Shown here: piece after piece, positions 23,122-34,243 of the stretch
Numbering within the stretch: the first letter of the stretch is position 1
Layout: every line of letters begins with the position of its first letter
Assembly (NCBI GenBank): GCA_963691655.1
Contig: OY829326.1
Span: 115,727,388 to 115,791,387, forward strand
Reading direction: 5' to 3'
DNA: 64,000 bases
Source of the DNA: Toxonevra muliebris
Lineage: Eukaryota; Arthropoda; Insecta; Diptera; Pallopteridae
Translations under genes and position numbers: made by a program
The notes under the pieces: model-generated
Seen by the model: only the letters and a program-made list of their open reading frames with translations
The model's database searches: none
What the model was told of the DNA's origin: nothing

Positions 23122-25334
23122 GCAAACAAAAGTTTTTCGATTTCGACGACCTTCTTAAATTTTGAACAGCACTTCCTCAAAAACTTTGACGTTTGATCTA
23201 CGTACTACAAACATACATATGTATGTATGACATTAATTATTTTTTTTAACGTTTCAACATATTTGTGATTAATTAAATTTTTCAAATGTTTCAGCATTAT
23301 CATTGGCGTCAGTGATCCTGCAACTTTCTGTCCTAATACTATTGTCCTTTAGAACTATCAAACACAAACAACTATTGTCAAAAGATAATGACAGTCATTA
23401 AAGAAGATTCAATGGACCATAGGGAAGTCAACTGAAATAACATACAATAAAAACTATACGAAGTTCATCAAAAAATCAAATATAAATAATATTTGTATCT
23501 GACAGATACAGGAAAAAGAAAAAACTGAAATAAAGGAAAAAGAATCTTGAGAAAGCCAACAAAAAAAATAAGAAGAAAAAATTATGAGTGTCGCAACAGA
23601 AAATTACAGGGTTTGAAATACAACAATGAAAAGAAACTCAACTCGCCCACGTTTGTTATAAATAATCTGAGAGATGAGTTGTGTGCACCCGGCCTCTGTC
23701 ATTAGCGACAGCAGCTTAGGGGACAGTAAGAAAAATCACACAATTTACAATTCAAAAAGATATTCCATAATATTTGATTGAAAATAAGAAGAAAAATCCG
23801 CTTAAATTCATATTTTTAAACTTGATTTTTTTGTCTTATGAAAATTGTGTCATTTATTGATTCGACATGGGGACGATCTCTTCCTCAATGTACAATGGCA
23901 GGGATACTCTGCTACTCATATATGTATATGTTCTTCAACTAAGGCTCACTTCACTAAAAGTCTGCATAGTCATTGTTACGGTATGATATCCTTTCAGATT
24001 TGCCGCCTGTTATTTTCCATCTCACTCAAACACTCACATGTAATCGAATCGATGAAATAGATAAGATTAATGCGTTGGACAAAGCATTGACAAAGATTTT
24101 GCTATTATTACAAATAATTGTTGTTGCTCACCTTTTCTTTTTTGCCTTCACACAAATTAGATTTTTAAGTCAACAGGTACATATCTCTAGAGGCACATCT
24201 ATCTACCTCCTCACTTCAGTTCAATTCTTTCTACTATTGTTCAGTTGCTGTTGTTGCTTCTTTTTATGCTGACTTCTTGATCCTTTTATAATTTTAAAAT
24301 TTCATGATTGTCATTTCAATTTCTTTTCATTTTTATTGTTTTCACAATTTCGTCAAGTGTTGCACTCTTGTCACATTCAGTCACTTGTTATGTTTTTTTC
24401 TTTTTTATTCGAGTCGAGTGTTTTGAGAATTGCTTGGTTGCATTCTTTATAACTGATCCTTAGAAAGGACCTTTGGCTTTTTGTTTTTTTATGTGTGTGA
24501 CAACAAGTGCGTGTTGTTTTCTTCTTCTTCTTCTTTCAATTCTATTCATTCTCTCTCCCTCATCAAATTGTTTTCGCATTTAAGTGTCCCTGAGTGTCCT
24601 TTTCATGTGTCATGCTATCAATTCAATTGTTTTCATGCTGTTTGCCTGTTTGGGTGCCTGGCTGCCCGCTATTGTCATCTAACACTTGCTGTGTTGTTGT
24701 TATGGAAGATGATGTTCTTTTTTCTTAAAAACGAAAACTTTTTTTATTTTGTTGTCTTATCGCAATGTTTGGTTTACATTTGTGGTCTCATAAATTTTAT
24801 TTCTAAATATAGATTTTATATTTTATAGATAATATTTTTTGCTTATGAATTTGTTTTGATTGCTAGTTTGTGGTGTTGCATTGTTGGTGGTACGATGAGT
24901 GGTAGAAGTGCCAAATTTATGCTATCCTTTGGCACGTTATTTTTTTTTTCTTTCAATTACCAGTCACTGCTGTTTTGGCTAAATTGAATTTTTATTATTT
25001 TTATTATAATTTAATGATTATAATAATTTCTTTATTCTTATTTTGTTTTTTTAGAAAGGAATCAATTGGATGATCGCTTTCTTTTGATGTTCTGCATACG
25101 ACTTGCCAACAAGGAGGCGTATGATCCTTACAATTAACTCACGTAGCATATTTAATAGCTGTGAAAGCTAAAAGTCCCAGTCAGTAATATCAACATTAAA
25201 GTTTCGAGTAGACTATTTGACAAAATGTTGGATATTTTTCTATGCCCAACGTTTTTTTAAAAGCCACACGCAAATTTCATTGTCAACAACAATGGGCTTA
25301 TTTTGGTTATGTAACATCCCAGAAAATTCAGATA
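23122..25334. other. gene-free AT-rich stretch
   Basis: The open frames at 23845-24272 and 24481-24828 are T-rich, hydrophobic by composition, and show no start context, domain or splice structure I can support. Nothing else recognisable is present. Confidence 0.45.
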
Positions 25335-25336
25335 TA

Positions 25337-26639
25337 CATTCTGTCAAATAAGTATCTGGAAATTTGAAATAAAGCACAAACAACTTATTAATCATCTAAA
25401 TTTATTATATCCCCTTCAAAATAGGCCCCTTCTGAGGCAATACACTTCTTCCAACGAACAATCCAATCATCGAAACACTTTTTAAAGCTATATTCCGGGA
25501 TGGCCTTCAGTTCTCGTTGCGAATTAGTTTTGATGTCTTCAATGCTCTCAAAACGGGTTCCACGAAGTGGTAATTTGAGTTTTGGAAACAGGAAAAAGTC
25601 ACACGGGGCCATATCTGGAGAGTACGGTGGTTGTTCGATGATATTTGTTGAATTTTTGTTCAAAAACTCGTTCACAATGATCGCTTTGTGCGCTGGTGCA
25701 TTATCGTGGTGCAAAATCCAACTGTTGTTCCGCCACAAATCTGGTCTTTTGCGACGAACATTCTCTCTCAAACGCCTCATAACGCCAAGATAATATTCTT
25801 TATTGACGGTTTGGCCCTCCGGTAAGAATTCCGAATGAACAACACCACGAATATCGAAGAAAACGGTCAGCATCACCTTGATTTTCGATTTGCTTTGGCG
25901 CGGTTTTTTCGGTTTCGGCTCATTTTTGGCGCGCCATTCCGATGATTGTTGACTTGTTTGCATGTCGTACTCGAAAACCCATGTCTCGTCCCCAGTTATG
26001 ATGCGTTCGATGAATGTTGGATCGGAATTTACGCGTTCAAGCATGTCTTCAGCCACCTTACTGCGATTCACTTTTTGAAGAAAATTCAGATCTTTTGGCA
26101 CCAATCGCGTTGAGACTTCCCGCATACCCAAAACATCAACCAAAATATGACGAGCGGTCTCATGAGACATGTTCATTTCTTGGACTATAATGACGATTTT
26201 CGAGCACCATTTTCTTTATTTTGTCGACGTTTTCTTCAGTTGAAGAGGTCGAAGGCCGTCCTGAACGTGGCAAATCGTTCACTTCTTCTCGCCCCTCTTT
26301 GAACGATTTATACCAATCGTAAACTTGAGTTTTCGACATGGTTGAATCACCAAATGTTTTTTTCAACATTTCCAACGTTTTGGCACAAGAAATTTCATTT
26401 GAAACACAAAATTTCACACAAACTCTTTGTTCGATATTTTTATCCATAGTAAAAATCGCAACGCACACAAAAGGTTGACTTGTTGTTAATGACGCCGTAA
26501 CCAAACTAAATGACACATAGCAATAAAAATTCACAGAATAGTGGTTGACAGTTGTGCCAACCTGGGAAAACATTTTTTTGAAATATTCTCAGAGGGAAAA
26601 TTTAAAATGAGAATTTCCGGGTACTTATTTGACAGAATG
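25337..26639 (-). mobile_element. full-length mariner element
   Basis: TA at 25335-25336 and 26640-26641 flanks TIRs that begin CATTCTGTCAAATAAGTA, about 27 bp with a few mismatches. The length of 1303 bp is typical of complete mariners. The transposase is on the minus strand. The element at 1218-1807 derives from this family. Confidence 0.93.
25388..26447 (-). pseudogene. mariner transposase with one small deletion/frameshift
   Basis: The start is the ATG at 26447 (MDKNIEQRVCVKF). The N-terminal half has the paired-type DNA-binding region (TFGDSTMSKTQVYDWYKSFK) and the SGRPSTS linker. The catalytic half has ITGDETWVFEYD, HHDNAPAH and PPYSPDMAPCDFFLFP: a DD34D triad with exactly 34 residues between the second and third Asp, the mariner hallmark. 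A small deletion with a frame change at about 26165-26180, between ENRHYS and NMSHETARH, separates the halves. This is the only lesion I see, so inactivation may be recent. The C terminus, YFEGDIINLDD, is intact. Confidence 0.9.
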
Positions 26640-26641
26640 TA

Positions 26642-27472
26642 TACTGCTGGATATTATTGCTAGTATCAGCTCTAAATTAATAAATAAGTAATTTATAATT
26701 TTTTCTTGAACTCAAAAATTATTTTTTGCATGGCAACTTAACACAAGGTCTAAAAAAATAGGAAAACAATTTTCCCGAAACTTGAAAAGTATTTAATTTT
26801 CTTATTTATTCTAAAATAAAAGATTTCACAAAGTTTGATTTTTCTGCCTTTTCTTGTTTCGTCTATGCATTAACGGGTTAAACGGTGTAACCAGCAAATT
26901 TTTTTTTGACAAATACCCAAATTTGACACATTTGCCCCAAATTAAAAGGAAGGCAAAGAAGACCGACAGAAGAAATTAAAGGGTAGTGGCCCAGTTATAG
27001 TATGCAAATTTCATATATTTTGATTGCAGGTCATGAATCGAAAAATATTTTAAGGAGGTATTTTTTTAGAAGTGTCCTAGTTTTTTAAAAGTATTACTCA
27101 AAAGTATTTTGTGAAAATTTCAGAGAGAAACTTCGAGTACTTTCGAAGTTATAGCGCCGAAAGTCAGTATATGTTAAAAACCGATAGTGAAAACTTCGAA
27201 CCCGTTTTTTTTTTTTCAAAATAAGGTTTTTTCCATTGGTCTGCAAGATAACAAAAAAAATTTAACAGATCGGTCTGAAATTTAAATATGTTCTTCTACA
27301 AAACAATGGCTTCAAGAAACAAGGACTGCGCTGAATAAAATTGTCCGTTACATTTCTTCCCATACTGTGCTAGAAAGATTCAAATTCAAGAATTTTTATC
27401 TCAGACGCTCTGAATTAAATGTCAGATAATATTATGTGTGACTTATATTGAATAAATATGTATTTTAAAAAA
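26642..27472. other. gene-free AT-rich stretch
   Basis: No open frame, RNA gene or inverted repeat is evident. It may include the 5-prime end of the Tc1-like element that starts coding at 27473, but I could not find a TIR. Confidence 0.4.
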
Positions 27473-27569
27473 ATGGCAAGCGAGCTGGAAGTGCGATAAA
27501 ATATTATTAAAATTTTTCAAAAGCAACCTCAGTTGCCTTCTAAAAATATTGCCAAAGAGGTAGGGGCTA

Positions 27570-29730
27570 GGTTAGGTTAGGTTGGAGTGGCAGCCTTCTG
27601 CTTGAAAGCACACTTAAGCACATAATTAGGCTCATTGTGATACCACAGTTCGGCGCGACTCCCACATTTACGGAGTGGAGATCCATGAGGATTCCATAAT
27701 GAATCTGGCTATGTCCTTAATATTTATGGATGATAGCTCGGACAGACTAGTGAAGAAAGGTGAGCCCAGGAATTTTAGTCTCCTCCTGGCCAGGGATGGG
27801 CACTCGCACATGAAATGGAGGACTGTTTGTTCCTCCTCCTCAGAGCCGCAGCCCCGACAAAAGTCATTGAATGGCAGTCCAAGTCTTGCAGCATGTCTCC
27901 CCATTATGCAGTGTCCCGTGAGCACCGAAGTCGTTATGCTGATGGAGTTTCTGCTTAGGTTGAGTAGCTGTCTAGTACGTCTATTGTCCATAGTGGTCCA
28001 TGTTAGCCTGGTAATACCACGGGTATGCTCCGCTACCCAGGATCTTTTTGCTTCCTCAAGGTAGTTTTGCTTAATGGCTAATTTAATAGACGTAAGAGGG
28101 ACACCAATGGTGCAGGTAGGTGATATATCTGTAAGTTGCGAGCCCTGTTTTGTTAACTCGTCGGCATTGCAGTTACCTGAAATATCCATAAGTCCAGGTA
28201 GCCAATATAGGTGGACCTGCGAGTGACTCGACAAAATGTTGAGTGAAGATCGGCAGTCGAGAACAAGCTTTGATGTCGTGAAAGCATCGGCAAGGGACTT
28301 GATTGCTGCTTGGCTGTCCGTGTAGATGCAGATATTCTTATCGAATGAATCGTTGCGAATAAGCCACTTGGACGCTTGATAGATAGCCATTACTTTCGCC
28401 TGAAAGACGCTGCAATGGTCAGGAAGTCGGAAGGAGAGTCTGAGATCTAACTTACTAGAGTAGACGCCACAGCCGACTCTTTCCTCCAATTTGGATCCAT
28501 CTGTATAGATGTCAATTGAATTGTCAGTGACCACCTCGTCATTAACCCATTCCTCTCTACTGGGAATATGGGTGAAGAACGTGTGGTTTAAATTAGGGGT
28601 AGAGTAAATGTAGTCTACGTTAGTTGGTACGGACGTATCGTGGATTAAAATCTTGGCATGGCCCAGGTTTGACCGGGTCCAGCGAGTTAGGGCACTGAGT
28701 CTGACAGCAGAGCACTTAGCTTGTTGCATGACCAGAAGTGAGGTTGGCAACCAATGAAGGATTGCGAAGAGAGCTTTCGTGGAGGTAGTACGGAGGGCCC
28801 CAGTAATCAATATGGCTGCCGTTCTTCTAACCTTATCCAGTGGTTTAAGGTTGACCGCCTTTGCAGTAGCTGGCCACCAGAAGACGGATCCATAAAGAAG
28901 ATTAGGCTCGACCACTGCTGAATAGAGCCAGGAAGTGACTCGAGGTTGAAGACCCCATCTTGTTCCTAATGCCCTCTTACAGCAGTAGAGAGCGCAAGAG
29001 GCTTTCCGTACTCTCTCTGTTAGCTTTCCATTGAAGTTTAGGATCAAGAACAAGTCCTAAATATTTGACGCGCTTACTAAGACAAAGCGAGATACCATTA
29101 ATTTTGGGTAGGGCAAAAGTTGGTATTTTATACTTTCTAGTGAAAAGCATAACCTCTGTTTTGGCAGGATTAACATTAAGACCGAATTCACGGCACCAGT
29201 GAGATAGAATGCTAAGTGAGTGATTTAGCCGTTCTGAAAGAGTTGCAACGTATTTGCCGGATACTGCAATAGCAATGTCATCTGCATAAGCTATTATTTT
29301 GCAGCCGGTTTGGACTAATCTGTTTAGCAGTGTGTTCACCGCCAGATTCCAAATAAGAGGCGATAATACACCTCCTTGTGGTGTGCCCCTATTGACAACC
29401 TTTTTGACTTTATCATTTCCGATAGAGGAGCTGATGATACGTGTTTTAAGTAGTTGTCCTATAAATCTAACCAGATTAACATCAAGATTAAGATTTATTA
29501 AGGCATTAACGACAGCGTCGGGGCAGACATTGTTGAAAGCCCCCTCGATATCGAGGAACACTGCAAGCGTGAATTCCTTGTTGGAAAGTGATTTCTCAAC
29601 TTCCTCAATGAGTACATGTAGCGCTGTTTCCACAGACTTCCCTTTAGTATAGGCATGCTGTGATTTGGATAAAAGAGTGGGATTGATAGAGTTCCTGATA
29701 TGAAAATCAAGAACCCTTTCTAATATTTTT
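27570..29730 (-). mobile_element. 5-prime truncated non-LTR retrotransposon (LOA-like?), copy A
   Basis: A perfect 15-bp target duplication, AAGAGGTAGGGGCTA, flanks it (27555-27569 and 29731-29745), inside a Tc1-like transposase gene. The 3-prime end (27570 side) is a telomere-like tail, GGTTAGGTTAGGTTGG on the plus strand, instead of poly(A). It is truncated within the N-terminal part of the reverse transcriptase. RT plus RNase H plus a C-terminal Cys/His cluster fits the RNase H-bearing clades (I, R1, LOA). LOA is my best guess from LDIEGAFNN and GTPQGGVLSPL. Confidence 0.9.
27668..29720 (-). pseudogene. reverse transcriptase / RNase H polyprotein fragment
   Basis: The minus strand starts within PYLLKILERVLDFHIRNS and reads the RT fingers and palm: FLDIEGAFNNV (about 29545), GTPQGGVLSPLIWN (about 29380) and AYADDIAIA with the catalytic YADD (29277-29288), then KVKYLGLVLDP. 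A frameshift near 29000-29030 moves to the second frame (KASCALYCCKR onward). The RNase H domain follows: IYTDGSK (about 28500) and TDSQAAIKSL (about 28315). In this copy the catalytic Glu is Lys (VFQAKVMAI) and the PGH His is Leu (PGLMDISGN), while copy B keeps both. It ends with the zinc-finger-like CRGCGSEEEE and CECPSL. Confidence 0.9.
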
Positions 29731-30615
29731 AAGAGGTAGGGGCTAACCTTTCTCGCGTTATGAAACGTTTGAAGAAAGAACTGTGTATTGCTCGGCAGAA
29801 AGGCTCTAGTAAAAAAATGGGGCACATGATCGTGAGGAGGTGAAGAAAATTCCAAGCATATCGGGAAGGAAACAGGCGAGGAAGGCTGATTGCTCAGAAA
29901 CTTTTGTGCGCAGGAGTAAAGCGGAAGCTGGGCTGAAGACGTACGAGTACAAGGTGCAAAAAGTTCCGGTTAGAAACGCCGCCGCCAAGAAGGAAGCCTG
30001 TAAGCTTAAAAAAGGTGAAACAAGATTTTGTTAAGAAATTTTAATGCTGCATAGTAGACGACGAGACTTACGTTTTAGCTAACTTTTACCAACTTCCTGC
30101 GAAGAAATCTTATACAGCCGATTCTCGAGGAAAGGTCGCAGACAAATTCAAATCCAAAAAGATGACAAAACTCCCAAAAAAAAAAATCTTGTTTGGCTGG
30201 CAATTTTCAGTTGTGACAAAAAAAAGAGCAGCTCATTCGTGAATTCGGGCATAATCAACGGAGGAATATATCTGGAGGAATTCTTGCAAAAGAGGTTGCT
30301 TCTATTTTCACGCCAACATGAAGTATCCACTTTTTTTTTGGTCCGACATTGCTTCATGTCACTACGGAAAAGTGGCCTTAAAGTGATTTCAACAGAATGA
30401 AGTGATTTTAGTGCGTAGAGAAGCCAATACACCAAACTGTTCAGAACTAAGGCCGAATGAGAGATACTGGGCTTTAGTAAAAAGGAAGATGAATTTAACA
30501 AAAAAAAAGTGACCAAAGACCTTCAAGACTTTAAAAAAAAGTGGTCTTCAGCAGCTGTGAGGGTGTCGGACGCTACTATAAAAACTTTAATGGACGAGTT
30601 CCTGAAAAATTAAAA

Positions 30616-32880
30616 TTTTTTATTAAAAAATATTAATTCTTTTCTAATTTTTTTTTCTAATCTAAAAATTATTTTTAAAATAAAGTACTTTAGTTTCATA
30701 ATTTTTGTAGCGGGCAATTTTACTCGGCGCAGTTCTTACTAAAAAAAATTAGTTAGGTTATTTTTTTCAGTTTCTAAAGTTGTTTTTACGAAAAAATTCC
30801 TATTTTAGAAAAAACTACATTTGGCGATCAGCCATTTTGTGAATTGTTGGGTCCACAGTCATAATTTTTTAAGGATATTTTACGTCCTGTATGAAGCTGC
30901 AAAAAACCCCGTATATACAATTTTTTTTTTTTATTATTACATAATTTTTTCTTGTACTTGAAGTCTTTAAATATATGTGAATGAAATTTCAAGGTCAGAA
31001 GCTACATTTTTATTAACCATCACTCTTATAGAAATAGCTAAAATTTTAGATCGAGAAAGTGTTGGGTCACCTTAAATATTAAAATTATTGCCCTCCATTC
31101 GGAAATATCTGGATCCACTAGTGTTGCCACAAATAACTTTTTTTAAAGCCCATCGTTTAACCACTGAATTATTCAATATTGAGAATAATTCTTCAAAAAA
31201 ATTTTTTATTTTGGATGAACCAAATCTTAACTAAAGTAGCCCTCACGAATCAAATTTTTCCAGAAGCAATTTGGCGCAATCGCAATAACATAAAAAATTT
31301 CCAATATTTCTCCACCTATGTAATTTATTAAAATAGAAAAAATTTTAGATAATGAAATATTTCTAATTTCAGAAAAGAATAATCCCAGAAAATCACATAA
31401 TTCCCTGCTTTGCGACTGAGAATGACTGAGCATTACGAAATGGATACCACAACGACTTTTAGTGGGCAAAAAACTCAAGGTCAGCACTTATTTAATGCAA
31501 GCCTAATGCAAACTGCTCTCCTGCCATCTAGGCGAAACAACAATAAAGCCCAAAGTAATAAAAAAGATTGGTCGGCGAAAATTAGATTTTTAAAAGACAA
31601 CTGCAAACAAAAAATGGTTCCTTAGTAGTTTTATCTCTGAATACGAGCCACCCACGAATAACGAGAAATCCTTAAACCAAAAAAATACCGACTTTGTCAA
31701 GCCTTGACAACGAGCTATTGTGTGTCATATTAGTACAACAATAAATGCAAAGAATGTCCTTGCTTTTAAAAAAAGAATTCTTCACTCTCGTTTGCTTTTT
31801 CCTTGCTTAAACCCTGACCCACAACTAAAATAAAGACCCATGAAGAGAAATTAAAATTAAAATAGTATACTACAATTAAATTTGTTTAAATGTCACAGTG
31901 AGACATTGCTGCAACAGCCAGCGATAGCGTAAAGACACCGCGAAGATCTTTATCGCGCACTGAAAGGAAGAAAGAGAATAGTAGATTAAAAAAAGTGGTG
32001 GTTCTGGTTGTGGTGACCAGGTTCCACTTGAGGGAAGACGACATAGCATTAGCGGCGACAGCATAGCATTAGCATATTGTAGTTGTGGTTGTTGTTGTTG
32101 TTGCTGGTGTTGGCATTGTTGACGCGCATATTTAGTAGAATTTTATTTCAGAGCGGAGTGAGATAAAAGTCACAAGCGAGAAATGTCGTCGTGAAAATTA
32201 TTAAAATTAATGAAATTAGCAGTAGCAACAACAACTACAACAACAATAACTCATTTAAAATGCTGTGGGAACAGAATAAAAAAATAAAATTCAAATGCTT
32301 GATTTTAATAGCATGGGACAAAAATGTTATGGGACAAAAGTTATGCAAATTTTTTCTAGTTTTTGTTTTTATTTTTGTTTTGTTTTCTTCTAAAAAAAGA
32401 TGAGTTCATTTTATGTAAACACTGCGTGTATTTGTGAGTTTAAATTAATTATGAATAACATTTTTAATTCACCATAAATATGTAGAAGTATGTAATTATC
32501 TGTTTGTGAGTTTTTCTATGTAAAACTATGACAATGAATTAAAAATAGAATACCTTATAAAAAAATAATTTAAGTCAGTGACAAATTTATGCCGAGTTAT
32601 TTTAAAATTCTTAAATTCTCAATTTCTCAAATGTGAAGATCCTTGAGGACAACCAGTAAAGCAGTTTTATTAAAGCTCAGTAAGTGATCAAGACTAATGA
32701 ATTAAAATTGAAATGATTTAGGGGCTGCTAAGGAGTGAGATTGAAAAAATCTTAACACACGTTTTACCTAATAATTTTTATTTGGGTGTAAAATTTAAAA
32801 ATTTCTTTGATCTAGTTATCTTTGAAAAATATGTCAGTTGCTATTTTTAATGACAAACATGTTGATTTATTGTGAGTTTG
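30616..32880. other. gene-free region
   Basis: No coding exon is supported. TTG/CAA trinucleotide tracts occur at about 32085-32112 and 32222-32250. The open frame at 31410-31625 has no recognisable motif. Confidence 0.45.
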
Positions 32881-32886
32881 ATCAAA

Positions 32887-33542
32887 ATGAGTGAAGAAAA
32901 AGAAGTACGTCTTAAAATTATTAAAAATTTAAAAAAAAATCCAAATTGGTCCTACAAAAAATTGGCCAAAGAATTGAAGGTCTGCTGTCAAACTGTTTTC
33001 AATGTTATTAAGCAGTTTCAGGAGAATTTGACCATCGATAGGAAACCTGGTTCGGAAAGAAAACAAGGACCACATGATATGGTCCTTGTTTTCTTGGGAA
33101 AGCCAAGAAAAAAGAAAGCATATTGAAAAGATCTCCAAGAAAAGCTGCCCGGTTAGCCCAGTGCTCTGACTATTTGGTGCGAAAAGTTAAAGCCAATGCT
33201 GGTTTGAAAACACACAAAGTCCAAAAAGTTCCAGATGCCGCAAAAAATTTAGACGCCAAAAGTAGGGCTCGGAAATTAAAATCGAATTTCATACAAAAAT
33301 ATTCATGTTGTATAATGGACGACGAAACGTATGTACTGGCAAATTTTACGCAGCTTCCGGGTCAAAATTTTTATGTTGCTGATGCTCGAGGAAATGTCGA
33401 AGAACAATTTAGAATCCAAAAGCAGACAAAATTTCTTAAAAAATTCCTGATATGGCAAGCTATATGCAGTTGCGGCAAAAGAAACAAGTCATTTGTTACA
33501 GTGGGCTCTATAAATACCGAAATATACATCAAAGAATTATGA
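32887..33542 (+). pseudogene. Tc1-like transposase, 3-prime truncated
   Basis: The ATG at 32887 opens MSEEKEVRLKIIKNLKKNP, followed by WSYKKLAKELKVCCQTVFNV, a helix-turn-helix, and the GSERKQGP basic linker. A frame change with lost sequence follows at about 33095-33125. The second frame gives KAARLAQCSDYLVRKVKANA, CIMDDETYVLANFTQLPGQ (first Asp) and KKFLIWQAICSCGKR. It ends at IYIKEL, where relatives continue to the second and third catalytic residues, so the 3-prime third of the gene is gone. No TIR was found. Confidence 0.75.
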
Positions 33543-34243
33543 TTTTGCCATAGTAAAACTTGAATTTAGTAAAACCTTCTGCTTAAATTACAATTTTGAT
33601 AGAAGTAAAAAACTATTTCCTTTTATCACCCGTTAACCGTTTAATATATAACTTTTATGTCTTTGGTGACCCCTAGTGAAATTTTCTGGCAAATTTTTTT
33701 GTGGAATATTTTAATCCTTAAATGTCTCTTTTGAAAGGACTTTTCAGGTTTCCATAAAAAACGGGGTTAAATTATCCCATTAAGAGAGGAAGTAAAGGTT
33801 AAAATGTTTTACAGAAATGACCCTCGTAAAATTCTACTGTACAACTTTGACAATAAGATTTTTCTCAGACATTAGTTTATAACACTTTTTGCACTTAGTA
33901 TTCTGCTCCATTCGACCAAAATAAGAAAACTTTGACCCTCTATAAAAAAAAGCTGAGACGTTTGTTTGTTTGTTTTACAAAAATGGTCTATACAATATTC
34001 CCTATAAGGATTATAGGGTGGCTATTCTGTTACAAAAAGTCTTAATTTGTTGGGATGTGTAATTATGAACAAGAAAAAAATATTTACGTTTCTTTTATTT
34101 TATAAGTGATATATATTTTATACGTCCCCTTGTAACAATTTATGAATAAAGAATTCGCTTTAGCAGTATTACTTGTGCCGTTTTTGCTCTGAGCTTTTTT
34201 TTCTGTTGATACTATCTACACTTATTGGCACAAACACGACGTA

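Larger units (their letters stand above)
27473..30613 (+). pseudogene. Tc1-like transposase split by a retrotransposon
   Basis: The ATG at 27473 opens MASELEVR, then a stop, then KNIAKEVGA, like the N terminus at 32887. At 27569 the frame is interrupted by a retrotransposon and resumes at 29746. It reads on, with frameshifts, through KAEAGLKTY, VDDETYVLANF (first Asp, about 30058), WSDIASCHYGKV (second Asp, about 30340) and ELRPNERYWALVK (final Glu, about 30465) to a TAA at 30611-30613. The usual RPIE before the Glu is RPNE here. Stops after LEVR and VALK and several frame changes make it dead. It is the same broad family as 3111-5274 and 32887-33542. Confidence 0.75.

Noticed and set aside
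24481..24828. 115-residue plus-strand frame
   Set aside because: It is rich in Phe, Ser and Leu from T-rich DNA, with no domain, signal or splice context; neighbouring DNA gives similar chance frames.
27570..27585. True telomeric TTAGG array
   Set aside because: Only two to three units, placed exactly at the retrotransposon end beside a target duplication, and repeated in the same position at 3800.
29299..29652. Plus-strand 117-residue frame
   Set aside because: Antisense to the reverse transcriptase domain.
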